Part shown: one piece after another, positions 1 through 9,527 of the stretch
Layout: each line of letters opens with the position of its first letter
Numbering within the stretch: position 1 is the stretch's first letter
NCBI GenBank assembly: GCA_037951105.1
Contig: JBAMJV010001356.1
Coordinates: 1-64,000, forward strand
Direction of reading: 5' to 3'
From: Echinarachnius parma
Lineage: Eukaryota > Echinodermata > Echinoidea > Clypeasteroida > Echinarachniidae
DNA: 64,000 bases
The notes under the pieces: model-generated
Seen by the model: the letters and a program-made list of their open reading frames with translations, nothing else
Database searches by the model: none
What the model was told of the DNA's origin: nothing
Made by a program: the position numbers and the translations under genes

Positions 1-2
1 TA

Positions 3-353
3 TGTTTTAAGAGTCCAAGGGAGCACACAGCTCCATTATTTATGGAATTATCTGTCCTTAATATTTTTGATTTATATAGATATGTCATAGGAACAGTGAT
101 GTATGATTTGATAAACGATAAATTCTCACAAAGCTTAGTTACTTATTGTACTCGCATTGATCATTGTTATGATACTAGAAGTAAAAATGACGATAAATTT
201 AAAATAGTTCCAGTAAAATTAGAATTAGCAAAGCAATCCATTTCATATATCGGACCAAAAATATGGAATGAACTTCCAAATAATTTAAAAAGTAAAATGT
301 CAAGACACACGTTTCGTAAATTGCTTAAAGGTTATTTTTTAGATTCGAAATGA
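3..353 (+). CDS. LINE (non-LTR retrotransposon) ORF2 C-terminal tail, 5' cut by window edge
   Basis: The reading frame is open from the left edge and ends at TAA/TGA-bounded position 353. It encodes the C-terminal tail that follows the reverse transcriptase in CR1/L2/Jockey-group LINEs: an APLF segment near the edge, then a YDTRSKN motif and a GPKIWNELPNNLKS segment near the end. These are typical of the post-RT region of such elements. The frame is followed by an AT-rich 3' UTR and a pentanucleotide tail, which supports a LINE rather than a host gene. The RT domain itself lies outside the window, so the clade cannot be fixed. The first in-frame ATG at 42 is not the true start. Confidence 0.75.
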   Translation, partial: CFKSPREHTAPLFMELSVLNIFDLYRYVIGTVMYDLINDKFSQSLVTYCTRIDHCYDTRSKNDDKFKIVPVKLELAKQSISYIGPKIWNELPNNLKSKMSRHTFRKLLKGYFLDSK

Positions 354-602
354 CCCTTTTCCATTTGTATATATATGTTCGGCATTCTTGATTTTTTCTG
401 TAGTTTGTATATAATTCCAATATTTATTTAATGCATATTTTATAAGGGCTAGACCAACTAGCATTTTGTGCTATTACTAGTTCCTTTTTTACCAATAAGT
501 TTTAATTTTGTGGAATCTTTGTATTATATTGTCAATGTTTTTTGTTGTTGTTTCAATTGGTAAATAAATTTCATTTCATTTCATTTCATTTCATTTCATT
601 TA
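354..602 (+). mobile_element. LINE 3' UTR ending in an (ATTTC)n tail
   Basis: This directly follows the stop codon of the LINE frame. It is AT-rich, carries an AATAAA-like stretch at 563-568, and ends in about seven copies of the ATTTC unit from about 568 to 602. CR1/L2-type LINEs end in short tandem repeats rather than poly(A), which fits. It marks the 3' junction of the insertion. Confidence 0.7.
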
Positions 603-1537
603 TTCTACTCCATCAATAAAACCACTTTTTTAGTTACATTTTGTGTTAAATACTGTTTATGAATGCTCAATATTTGCAGTAGAGTCGCCCTTCATACACA
701 GATCACTGTCTCAGCCAACGAACGTTGAGGGCGTATACACTTGCGTGTTTACCGCCCTCAACGTTCGTTGGTCTCAGCCAAGGGCAAAAATTGTTTACAA
801 ATTAATCGCGCGCAAAATCACAAATGTACACGCTTATGACATCTTTGCCATAGAAAATGTCAGGGGGGTGTCACTGCTGCCAGAGTGCAGCGATTTTTGC
901 TCACCGGAAGAGCCCACAACTGGTTGCATTATGGGCTACTTGGGAACTACAGTTAACCAATCACAGAGTAGTTCAAACGCGTCGTCACGGGATCGAGGTC
1001 AATAAAACAAGTTCATATGCATACGTCACAATGGCTCCCATTGTTCTCATAAGCGTGATGAAATCTAGGACAGTGCGCAGGAAAATAGGCGCGATAGTCT
1101 ACGCACTGCATAGGCATGATGATTGGTCCAGTATTTCTAGGTCACTACGCGATGACGTAGGGAAGTGGGCTACGGGAGCTTCAAAAATCGGTTCACTCCG
1201 CCATGTTGCCCATGTACAAAGTCTATGGGACACGTGACTTGCGCGCGTTAAGTGAGCCTTCTAGTTATAAACGGGTTGGTTTGTTTATTCATACTTCTAT
1301 GGAAAATGTACAGTGTGAGTGCGCTTGGTGTGCGCCTTACGCAAATTCCTATTGTTTCGTCATATTATTTCCCCACAATGCAGTTTTGTGACGAACTTCC
1401 TCCGTTCAATACTGCTCGTAAACAAGACCGTCAGCCCGCCATTGTTTTATGTACAAAATGTACAGGGTACGGTCACTGCGCGCGATACAGTTTACCTTCT
1501 AGTTCTACAACGGCAGTGTTGGAGTCATATTTCTATG
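603..1537. other. Intergenic, no gene recognised
   Basis: No convincing coding exon. It contains the hairpin at 715-771. It also holds a diverged direct duplication: about 1203-1300 and about 1441-1540 share the order TGTACAAA, CGCGCG, CCTTCTAGTT and TTCTATGG at matching spacing. The short open frames here lack any recognisable domain. Confidence 0.5.
715..771. repeat. Perfect 19-bp hairpin inside a 9-bp direct repeat
   Basis: Arms at 715-733 and 753-771 are perfect reverse complements around a 19-nt loop. The 9-bp word TCTCAGCCA occurs at 709-717 and again at 772-780, overlapping the left arm, so the hairpin looks like a tiny terminal-inverted-repeat insertion with its target duplication. 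Size and symmetry are seen directly; a transposition origin is inference. Confidence 0.6.
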
Positions 1538-1671
1538 GTTTGACCCAATGATGATGCGGAGCATCCTCCATGAGGATTTTTTTTTGCTATTTTGAACCCC
1601 CGGAAGTGATTTTTTTCACTTCTTTCACTGATACATTTTCACTTGGCAGCCAAGGGGGGGGGGGGGGGGGG

Positions 1672-1711
<40 letters not shown>

Positions 1712-1839
1712 GGGGGGGGGGGGGGGGGGGGTGGAGGGGGGGGGGTGGGGGGGGGGGGGGGGGGGGGGAGGGGGGGGGGGGGGGGGGGGGTTAAACCCCC
1801 TAACCCCCCCCCCCCCCCCCCCCCGTAGATCCGCCACTG
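1538..1839. mobile_element. CAGTGGCGGATC-type MITE, 5'-truncated, with G/C homopolymers
   Basis: The right end carries the inverted terminus GATCCGCCACTG ending at 1839, followed by GAATT. The internal sequence matches the complete copy at 5548-5787. The left terminus is missing: homology begins at GACCCAATG near 1538, which is also the start of the 2.5-kb segmental duplication. About 1653-1790 is almost pure G and 1806-1824 pure C, so its length is uncertain in any assembly. Confidence 0.75.
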
Positions 1840-2348
1840 GAATTAAATTATAATGGACATCTCATATACATAAGACTGATTTCTTTAAATTAATTTTTTC
1901 TATTTATTTTCGGATTTTAACAAAAATTCCATCGTTCGTATCGGGGCTTTTATTGAAATCGAAAATGCCCCATACGTAGATGTGTGTGTACTGTTTTCTT
2001 CTAAGTGTTGAAAACGGGCAAAAATGTGATTTTTATTCTAAACAAAAATATTTAGCCTGCTTCAAGTTTGAAAATTATAATGAATGGTTATATTTATTCA
2101 ATTTTATATCAATTTTAGGATTAAGGCGAGTTTTTTTTTGGTCAGGTCTTTCAAACGTAACGAAACACAAGGAGAATTCACGCACGCACGCGGAAATTCT
2201 GCATAGAGCTCTGTACTTTAAATGCGTGCGTCACAGGCTGTGCCGTAAACGTACGCGTAAAGCCTCAATTTTGGTACAATCTTCCGAAAACCCGATGACG
2301 TCATTCTGCTCCATGGGCTAACTACGAACTCCCTTATTGTTTGAACAA

Positions 2349-2549
2349 AATCGCCACGCTCTTGTGTTCGGATTAGGGCAGTTTGCAAGTGTGGGTGGAG
2401 TCGGTCTTGGATATCTGTATGTTGGAGCGAGCGACGCTATTGGCTGGAGACACTGTTACGTCATCGCGGGAAGCATCGGCATAGGGCTAAATTTGGCGGC
2501 CATTTTGATTGTCAACCCAACACAAAAGAGCAAAAAGCACCAACAATCG
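2349..2549 (+). pseudogene. MFS transporter exon A1 (TM5-TM6), splice acceptor lost
   Basis: Encodes 67 residues in phase 0: NRHALVFGLGQF, then a GVGLGYLY glycine-rich membrane segment, then GWRHCYVIAGSI and a second membrane segment ending at NPTQKSK. This is the TM5-TM6 part of a spinster-like major facilitator, followed by the start of the central loop. The donor TCG/GTAAGA is intact at 2550. The bases just before the exon read AACAA, where the duplicate exon A2 has AACAG, so the AG acceptor is missing. With the acceptor gone this exon is probably skipped, or needs a cryptic site. One residue differs from A2 (N for S in the second membrane segment). Confidence 0.7.
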
Positions 2550-3471
2550 GTAAGATCGTTGTAAGACAATAAAACCATTTCCACCTTGATGACTGTACAA
2601 AGAATATATACAGGGTGGCCCAAAAAACACGAAATGGAATCCTTGCTTCATCTAACTTCTGCGCTCTAAATCCTTATCACGGAACGAATGTTCGATGGGT
2701 TAATCATATTGGTACAAACTGTGAGAGACGTTAATGCGCGATAATATACTCTCATCGATTAAGAGCGCAAGCGATAACTGGTATACTGGACCTAATTATC
2801 CACAGCCATATATAAACCAACCGTGTCCAAGTTTGCATTTTTTTGTTTTGTGAATGGCTGCATCCGGTTGTCCAAATTTGATTGGGTTTCCTCGTCCTTT
2901 AAGGGATCTAGTAACTTTGTTGACATGTGCAAAAAGCGATGAGTGGTTGATACTATGTATATTGTTGTTATCTGATATGTCCACTGGGTGTTGTGTGAAA
3001 AAATTAAGTTAAATGGACTTTATAATATGGCCGAGTAATGAGCAAAAATGTAAAGTGACATTCACTAACTCATTGCACTCACTTTGTGCACGGTTCTGAC
3101 GGATAATTTGACATCTGAAGACTTCAATCGTAAATATCTTTTTAACGGAATGGAAATTTGAAAAACCGAAACCTGTCCCATGCTTTTTTTGTTAATAAGA
3201 ATATAACATTGTATGAGGAAACAGCTAGAATTTCAATTGGATTTTGAGGATTTGGACAATGTTAATAAGTCCCTTTAAACCAAATTATGAAAGCAAACAT
3301 GATTGGGAAAGAAGATAATTATTGACCCATTATTAATTAACGACTGGCATTTTGTTGTACACGTCAGTCTAATCTAGCCAAGCTTTCCAGCACGTATATC
3401 ATACATCGGCATAATAGACAGCAATTCTGTTCAATAACACTCCTTTTATATCTTGAAAATCTTTCTTGCAG
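2550..3471. mobile_element. Intron A1-B1, occupied by a CAGGGTGGCCC-type repeat
   Basis: From about 2609 it reads TACAGGGTGGCCCAAAAAAC, the terminus of a common animal MITE class, also present at 49635. About 2790-3085 holds sequence shared with an inverted copy at 8293-8490 and, for a short part (CCGTGTCCAAGTTTGCA near 2820), with the fold-back at 33817-34886. No coding exon is visible inside. Confidence 0.55.
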
Positions 3472-3744
3472 GTTACATCGAAGACGATGCCGTCCCGGAT
3501 AGACTGTGTAGTACTCGTCCCAGTCCTAATTTCGTCCACCTCTCGCGTGGCGTCCTGGAACTTATCCTCGTATTACTTGCCTGTCTATCTCATAGAGTAT
3601 TACCCAGACTTCGACATAGCAGTGACGGCGCTGGTGATCGTGGCTGTCGGACTACCTGCGTGTATATCGGGCGGGCTATTCGCTGATTATCTTTACGGTC
3701 GCTACGGCGTGTTGGGCAGAATGGTTCTAGCCATGGTTTTAACC
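3472..3744 (+). CDS. MFS transporter exon B1 (TM7-TM8 and start of TM9), duplicate
   Basis: Phase-0 exon of 91 codons between acceptor TTTCTTGCAG (3462-3471) and donor ACC/GTAAGT (3745). It encodes two hydrophobic segments, a YYLPVYLIEYYPDFD loop and GGLFADYLYGRYG. The last resembles the MFS motif-A loop (Gly-x3-Asp ... Gly-Arg) expected between TM8 and TM9. It differs from exon B2 at only a few residues (C/W, S/Y, A/V, L/I). Splice sites and frame are intact, so it could still be used, but its natural upstream partner A1 has lost its acceptor. Splicing B1 directly to A2 would scramble the membrane order. It is either a silent duplicate or part of an alternative exon pair. Confidence 0.65.
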
Positions 3745-3944
3745 GTAAGTCCGTTTTGTTTAATCCATTAATATTGCATCCTACTAAAGGGGCTAGTCAC
3801 TTGACATATAATGGGGTCTAGTAATTCATTATCCAAATTCTCCGATGTTACTTAGAACTCACGCGGTTTTCTCATACAGTGTTGTACTATATTCATATTA
3901 TTAACAGTAGTATAGAAGCATAAGACAGTTAGGGTATTTCGAAT

Positions 3945-4187
3945 CTCTCTTTCGTTAAAAAGACATTTACGATCGAAGTGTACGGATGTTTTAAAAGGAA
4001 ATTTAAGTTTTATCTTTATAATATATGTCATTACAATAGATGTGTTAATTTATACGCCTGTTTCGTATGTGTTATGTGTTTCTTGTCCTACACTCATTGT
4101 GTTTAATAAGTTTTAGTTATAAAAGGGAAAGGCCTTGACAGGCCAATGGCCTTTGCCTTTCCCTCACATCCACTACACTTATTTTTT
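3945..4187 (+). mobile_element. LINE 3' end fragment (duplicate copy)
   Basis: Shares with 7860-8108 a short open tail and a GGGAAAGGCC...GGCCTTTGCCTTTCCC hairpin (about 4123-4164). The fragment is cut where the segmental duplication ends. Confidence 0.5.
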
Positions 4188-4679
4188 TATATTACCCGAT
4201 GCTTCTATTTTGTGTGAATGTACCGTGTTAATAATCGCTCACTGCGGGGTCAGCGAATCACGAACAATATGAAAAATCACGTGCATTTGGCGTTCTTCAT
4301 AACATTTTACTTTGGCTGTTTTGAAAGACGAAATACACGTTTAACGCATTCAAGATTCTCCTCTAAATGTTCATATGTTCAGAAATCAGTACGCTTTTCG
4401 ATGCACCAAACCCCTCTGGGCTGCCGGTCTACTACTCAATATTATCCAGCTTTACATTGTTATTTATTATTTTTTTAGCGAAACTAATTGTACAAACCTT
4501 TTCTAGTGTACATGTATATTCAACTTCGTGAATTTAATGTTGTATGTGCTATCTGATGTTTCTTCTTTAAAAAAAAAAATCTATTTTCATTTCGAAACAT
4601 TTTTCGGGATAATAAATGCTACCAGTTCGGAAACTGCAAGAGCAAGATATAAACAGGGTTCGAAACAATTATTGATGAC
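4188..4679. other. Unrecognised spacer between the duplicated blocks
   Basis: No homology seen to the flanks of either duplicate, and no exon or repeat recognised. Contains an A9 run near 4568. Confidence 0.4.
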
Positions 4680-5388
4680 ACTACGAACTCCCATTTTTGT
4701 CGAGCCCACCGAAGGAAGACTAAGGGATCCAAATTGCGTCCGTCGATGTCCTCCGTCGTCCGTCCGTCAGTCCGTCCGTGACGCTTACAAACATTTGAAT
4801 AACTTTCCAACTCTGCATCTGTTTGTAACCAAACTTGATGGGTAGATGTCCTATATTGGCCTCCATGATATATTCTGGGGTCAAAGGTCACATAAGTAGG
4901 TCAAAGGTCAAATGAGGTCCAATGTGAAAGTTTACCTGCAAGAGTCTATTAGGGTTGATAACTTTCCAATCCTACATCTGTTTGTAACCAAACTTGATTG
5001 AGAGATGCCCTAATTGGCCGCTATAATATTCTGAGGTCAAACGTCACATAAGAAGGTCAAAGGTCAAATTAGGTCAAATGTGGAATTTTACCTGCAAGAG
5101 TCTATTAGGGTTGATGACTTTCCAACCCTGCATCTGTTTGTAACCAAACTTGATTGGTAGATACCCTATATTGGCCTCCATGATATTCTGGGCTCAAAGG
5201 TCACATAAGTAGGTGAAAGGTCAAATGAGGTCCAATTTTAAATAGAATGCTTGTAAGTGGGCGAGACACTTTACGGCTATCGCCTTGTTAAGTTCAGTGT
5301 TTACTCTTCATGTTTCCCTATGTGGTTGCTAGTAATATGTATGACTGCACTATTATTGTAACCCTCCCTCAGTAAGGGAGTTCGTAGT
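4680..5388. mobile_element. MITE with ACTACGAACTCCC ends and 158-bp internal repeats
   Basis: Perfect 13-bp inverted termini at 4680-4692 and 5376-5388. Inside are three units of about 158 bp starting near 4803, 4963 and 5120, each with TTTCCAA, CATCTGTTTGTAACCAAAC and a GGTCAAAGGTCA cluster. A second weak inner inverted pair (TGTCGAGCCCAC near 4698; GTGGGCGAGACA near 5257) suggests a nested or composite structure. No coding capacity. Confidence 0.7.
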
Positions 5389-5547
5389 TACAAACTGCGC
5401 ATGCGCCAATTTCTGAGACGAAAATTCACTGTACCAAAAACATCGATATTGCCCGTTGTCACATAGACCTACGTGCAATTATTGTCACATTTGAAACGTG
5501 TTTTTACGGGGAATTTGGCTGAAAGTCATAAATGTGTTTTCTGAATT

Positions 5548-5787
5548 CAGGGGCGGATCTAGCTTTTTGCTAAGGGGGGGGGGGGGTTGACCCAATGACG
5601 ATGCAGAGCATCGTCCATGAGCCGCGAAGCGGCGATTTTTTTTTTTACTATTTTGAACCCCCGTAAGTGATTTTTTTTTCACTTTTTTCACTGATACATT
5701 TTCACTTGGCAGCCCAAGGGGGGGGGGGGGGGGGGGGGGGGTTAAACCCCCTAACCCCCCCCCCCCCCCCCCGTAGATCCGCCACTG
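5548..5787. mobile_element. Complete CAGNGGCGGATC-type MITE with 5-bp target duplication
   Basis: Termini CAGGGGCGGATCTA and its near-inverse TAGATCCGCCACTG. It is flanked by GAATT at 5543-5547 and 5788-5792. The interior has one CGAAGCGGCG hairpin, a CACTTTTTTCACTGATA segment, and G and C homopolymers near the right end. Confidence 0.8.
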
Positions 5788-6281
5788 GAATTAATCATAA
5801 TGGACATCTCATATACATAAGACTGATTTCTTTAAATTAATTTTTTCTATTTATTTTCGGATTTTAACAAAAATGCCAACGTTCGTATCGGGGCTTTTAT
5901 TGAAATCGAAAAGGCCCCATACGTAGATGTGTGTGTACTGTTTTCTTTTAAGTGTTGAAAACGGGCAAAGATGTGATTTTTATTATAAACAAAAATATTT
6001 AGCCTGCTTCAAGTTTAAAAATTATAATGAATGGTATTATTTATTCAATTTTATATCAATTTTAGGATTAAGGTGAGTTTTTTTGGTCAGGTCTTTCAAA
6101 CGTAACGAAACACAAGGAGAATTCACGCACGCACGCGGAAATTCTGCATAGAGCTCTGTACTTTAAATGCGTGCGTCACATGCTGTGCCGTAAACGTACG
6201 CGTAAAGCCTCAATTTTGGAAAACCCGATGACGTCATACTGCTCCATGGGCTAACTACGAACTCCTTTATTGTTTGAACAG

Positions 6282-6482
6282 AATCGCCACGCTCTTGTGT
6301 TCGGATTAGGGCAGTTTGCAAGTGTGGGTGGAGTCGGTCTTGGATATCTGTATGTTGGAGCAAGCGACGCTATTGGCTGGAGACACTGTTACGTCATCGC
6401 GGGAAGCATCGGCATAGGGCTAAGTTTGGCGGCCATTTTGATTGTCAACCCAACACAAAAGAGCAAAAAGCACCAACAATCG
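6282..6482 (+). CDS. MFS (spinster-like) transporter exon A2, TM5-TM6
   Basis: A 67-codon phase-0 exon bounded by a pyrimidine-rich acceptor ending AACAG (6277-6281) and donor TCG/GTAAGA (6483). The protein reads NRHALVFGLGQFASVGG, then GVGLGYLYVG and GWRHCYVIAGSIG, ending in a basic, polar loop (NPTQKSKKHQQS). Two membrane helices followed by a polar loop fit the end of the N-terminal half of a 12-TM major facilitator. The GxGLGY and GWR motifs resemble spinster (SLC63) proteins, proposed lysosomal or plasma-membrane lysolipid carriers. The four helices expected upstream are not in the window. The substrate is unknown, and the family assignment below MFS is inference. Confidence 0.75.
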
Positions 6483-7390
6483 GTAAGATCGTTGTAAGAC
6501 AATAAAACCATTTCCACCTTGATGACTGTACAAAGAATATATACAGGGTGGCCCAAAAAACACGAAATGGAATCCTTGCTTCATCTAACTTCTGCGCTCT
6601 AAATCCTTATCACGGAACGAATGTTCGATGGGTTAATCATATTGGTACAAACTGTGAGAGACGTTAATGCGCGATAATATACTCTCATCGATTAAGAGCG
6701 CAAGCGATAACTGGTATACTGGACCAAATTATCCACAGCCATACATAAACCAACCGTGTCCAAGTTTGTATTTTTTTGTTTTGTGAATGGCTGCATCCTG
6801 TTGTCCAAATTTGATTGGGTTTCCTCGTCCTTTAAGGGATCTAGTATAAACTTTGTTGACATGTGCAAAAAGCGATGAGTGGTTGATACAATGTATATTG
6901 TTATTATCTGATATGTCCACTGGGTGTTGTGTGAACATTTTAAGTTAAATGGACTTTATAATATGGCCGAGTAATGAGCAAAAATGTAAAGTGACATTCA
7001 CTAACTCATTGCACTCACTTTGTGCACGGTTCTGACGGATAATTTTACGTCTGAAGACTTCAATCGTAAATATCTTTTTAACGGAATGGAAATTTGAAAA
7101 ACCGAAACCTGTCCCATGCTTTTTTTGTTAATAAGAATACAACATTGTATGAGGAAACCGCTAGAATTTCAATTGGATTTTGAAGATTTGGACAATGTTA
7201 ATAAGTCCCTTTAAACCAAATTATGAAAGCAAACATGATTGGGAAAGAAGATAATTATTGACCCATTATTAATTAACGACTGGCATTTTGTTGTACACGT
7301 CAGTCTAATCTAGCCAAGCATACATCGGCATAATAGACAGCAATTCTGTTCAATAACACTCCTTTTATATCTTGAAAATCTTTCTTGCAG
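6483..7390. mobile_element. Intron A2-B2, same repeat as intron A1-B1
   Basis: Copy of 2550-3471 in the duplicated block, with the terminus TACAGGGTGGCCC at about 6542. Differences from copy 1 are scattered substitutions and a deletion of about 15 bases before the TACATCGGCATAATAG word. Confidence 0.55.
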
Positions 7391-7663
7391 GTTACATCGA
7401 AGACGATGCCGTCCCGGATAGACTGGGTAGTACTCGTCCCAGTCCTAATTTCGTCCACCTCTCGCGTGGCGTACTGGAACTTATCCTCGTATTACTTGCC
7501 TGTCTATCTCATAGAGTATTACCCAGACTTCGACATAGCAGTGACGGCGTTGGTGATCGTGGTTGTCGGACTACCTGCGTGTATATCGGGCGGGCTATTC
7601 GCTGATTATATTTACGGTCGCTACGGCGTGCTGGGCAGAATGGTTCTAGCCATGGTTTTAACC
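7391..7663 (+). CDS. MFS (spinster-like) transporter exon B2, TM7-TM8
   Basis: A 91-codon phase-0 exon between acceptor TTTCTTGCAG (7381-7390) and donor ACC/GTAAGT (7664). It starts in the central loop (VTSKTMPSRIDW), has a helix around VVLVPVLISSTSRVA, a lumenal-type loop YYLPVYLIEYYPDFD, and a helix around ALVIVVVGLPACISGGLF. It then has ADYIYGRYG, the conserved acidic/Gly/Arg loop of the MFS fold between TM8 and TM9, and the beginning of TM9. It joins A2 in frame upstream and exon C downstream. Together A2-B2-C make a continuous TM5-TM12 block. Confidence 0.75.
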
Positions 7664-7859
7664 GTAAGTCCGTTTTGTTTAATCCGTTAATATTGCATCC
7701 TACTAAAGGGGCTAGTCACTTGACATAATGGGGTCTAGTAATTCATTATCCAAATTCTCCGATGTTACTTAGAACTCACGCGGTATTCTCATACAGTGTT
7801 GTACTATATTCATATTATTAACAGTAGTATATAGAAGCATAAGACAGTTAGGGTATTTC

Positions 7860-8262
7860 GAATCTCTCTTTCGTTAAAAAGACATTTACGATCGAAGTGT
7901 TCGGATGTTTTAAAAGGAAATTTAAGTTTTATCTTTATAATATATGTCATTACAATAGATGTGTTAATTTATACGCCTGTTTCGTATGTGTTATGTGTTT
8001 CTTGTCCTACACTCATTGTGTTTAATAAGTTTTAGTTATAAAAGGGAAAGGCCTTGACAGGCCAATGGCCTTTGCCTTTCCCTCACATCCACTACACTTA
8101 TTTTTTTCTATATTTCTCATTTTCTTGCAATGATGTGTGTAGTTTTTAAATTGACATGTTTTTTTAATGCTCTTGAATATTGTTTTTTGTTTGTTTTTGT
8201 TTCCAATGTTTATATATATTCCATTGTATTTTTTAAGAGATGTGAAGTAAACTGAAACTGAA
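7860..8262 (+). mobile_element. LINE 3' end with (CTGAAA) tail
   Basis: Continues past the duplicated block into a TG-rich 3' UTR and ends in AAACTGAAACTGAAAT (8250-8264), the kind of short tandem tail left by CR1/L2-type LINEs. The GGGAAAGGCC hairpin precedes it. Confidence 0.55.
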
Positions 8263-9104
8263 ATGTTTAACTATCCACTTGATAGTCATAACTTAGTATA
8301 AAGCAAGTGCAATGAGAACGTGAACATCACTGTGCATTTTCGCTCATTACTCGGCCACATAACATCCATTAATAACGTGAAATCTTCACACATTACTCAG
8401 TGGACATATCATATCACAACAATACACATTTTATCAACCATTTATCACTTTTCGCACATGTCAATTAAATTATTAGATCCCTTGACAGTCGATGTGTGTA
8501 CGTTTAGGTAATTATGTAATGTTGCACCTCACGGCAAAGGCGCAAACTGACCCTTTACGAAATGTCATCATTAGAGTGCAATTTTGGCTAGTTTGTATAG
8601 CAAGGGTTTTTTTCCACACCGCAGGGGAAAAAATCCTTTTCCGTAAAACGTAATTTCTGGTTCAGCCTTTGACTTAACCTGAATAAGATGCGCCAAGTGC
8701 GGCAACGGTTTGCACATTTAAAGGTGCAAAGCTATGGCTTTTCTTCGTACATGTGTACTGCGTGTACGTACAAACTTCTATTTTTCATTTTCTGATCGCT
8801 CAAACAAAAGTCAATAGATAAGCCAAATTGATGAAGAATATACAATTCAATACATTAAAAATGCCCAACTTTCAACCCTTAAAGATGAAAACTTCTGCCA
8901 CACTAGCAGCTCATACACTTTTCACCTATTAGTTAAAGTGGTACTTATTAAAGGTGCAAAGTTGCTTCCTTAGAAAGGGTGCCTACACCAAAAGTGGAGA
9001 AGTGGAGAATTTACAATTTATGTAACATCATGAATACTTTAACATTATTTTTCTGAGTTATTTTACAAACCGGCAGTTTAATTTGTATTTCTCTCTCCTT
9101 GCAG
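8263..9104. other. Remainder of the last intron
   Basis: AT-rich. Apart from the inverted repeat copy at 8293-8490 I recognise nothing. It ends in a pyrimidine-rich tract and CTTGCAG before exon C. Confidence 0.5.
8293..8490 (-). mobile_element. Inverted copy of the intron repeat in the last intron
   Basis: The reverse complement of this stretch aligns with about 2885-3085 and 6835-7005, sharing GACATGTGC, TGATATGTCCACTG and GGCCGAGTAATGAGC in the same order. It is diverged, so it is an independent insertion and not part of the recent exon duplication. Confidence 0.65.
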
Positions 9105-9527
9105 CTGCTCGTCATCCCCATTATCTCGGCGATGTGGCTGGTGCCAGCGCCATATTTACTCATCCCACAAGGTGCATTTCTCTTCATCTGCTACTTTATC
9201 TTCACAACTAACTCCGCCATCCTCTCCGACCTGACGCCCATTAGTAGAAAGACATTCGTCTTCGGGATCAACCTCTTCGCATGTCAGTCGATAGGGGGCG
9301 CTGTTAGTCTGCTGGTGACCCCGACGGTAGAGGTCTTGGGTCTTCGCGGCACGCTGCTTCTCCTCACGCTCTCATTTTTCGCCGCTTCCGGTGTATTTCT
9401 CGCGGTGGCAATCCTGAGACAACGCTCCCCCGGTCGGACAAGGATGGAGATCACGTACAAGCAACTGGAGAAGGGGGTGGAAGAGAGGACTCCGCTGTTG
9501 ACCGACTCAGACCCTAAGTCAAAATAA
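9105..9527 (+). CDS. MFS (spinster-like) transporter terminal exon C, TM9-TM12 and tail
   Basis: Begins after acceptor CTCCTTGCAG (9095-9104) in phase 0 and ends at TAA 9525-9527, 140 codons. Hydrophobic segments are LLVIPIISAMWLV, YLLIPQGAFLFICYFIF, the NLFACQSIGGAVSLLV region and LLLLTLSFFAASGVFLAVAIL, consistent with TM9-TM12. SAILSDLTPISRKT between helices matches the cytosolic Asp/Pro/Arg loop seen in spinster-type MFS proteins. The polar C-tail contains EERTPLL, a good [DE]xxxL[LI] dileucine motif, which in known proteins directs sorting to endosomes or lysosomes. The high third-position GC contrasts with AT-rich flanks, supporting a real exon. Only one copy exists, shared by both A/B pairs. 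Confidence 0.8.
   Translation: MLVIPIISAMWLVPAPYLLIPQGAFLFICYFIFTTNSAILSDLTPISRKTFVFGINLFACQSIGGAVSLLVTPTVEVLGLRGTLLLLTLSFFAASGVFLAVAILRQRSPGRTRMEITYKQLEKGVEERTPLLTDSDPKSK

Larger units (their letters stand above)
1538..4187 (+). repeat. Segmental duplication copy 1 (transporter exons A1 and B1)
   Basis: Near-identical to 5587-8108, with an offset of 3919 to 3933 bases. It carries a MITE end, exon A1, intron repeats, exon B1 and a LINE 3' end in the same order. The homology stops at a TATTTTTTT run at about 4187. Confidence 0.85.
5587..8108 (+). repeat. Segmental duplication copy 2 (transporter exons A2 and B2)
   Basis: Matches 1538-4187 in order and sequence with scattered substitutions and small indels (for example a deletion just before 7319 relative to copy 1). 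Its left boundary falls inside a complete MITE (5548-5787) that is truncated in copy 1. The direction of duplication is therefore probably from this locus to copy 1. Confidence 0.85.

Noticed and set aside
643-1551. Missing upstream transporter exons
   Set aside because: No membrane-helix-like phase-0 exon with acceptor and donor was found here; TM1-TM4 exons are presumably outside the window.
1570-1837. Glycine-rich and proline-rich open frames
   Set aside because: Translations of the G/C homopolymer block in a MITE; no codon-level signal or domain.
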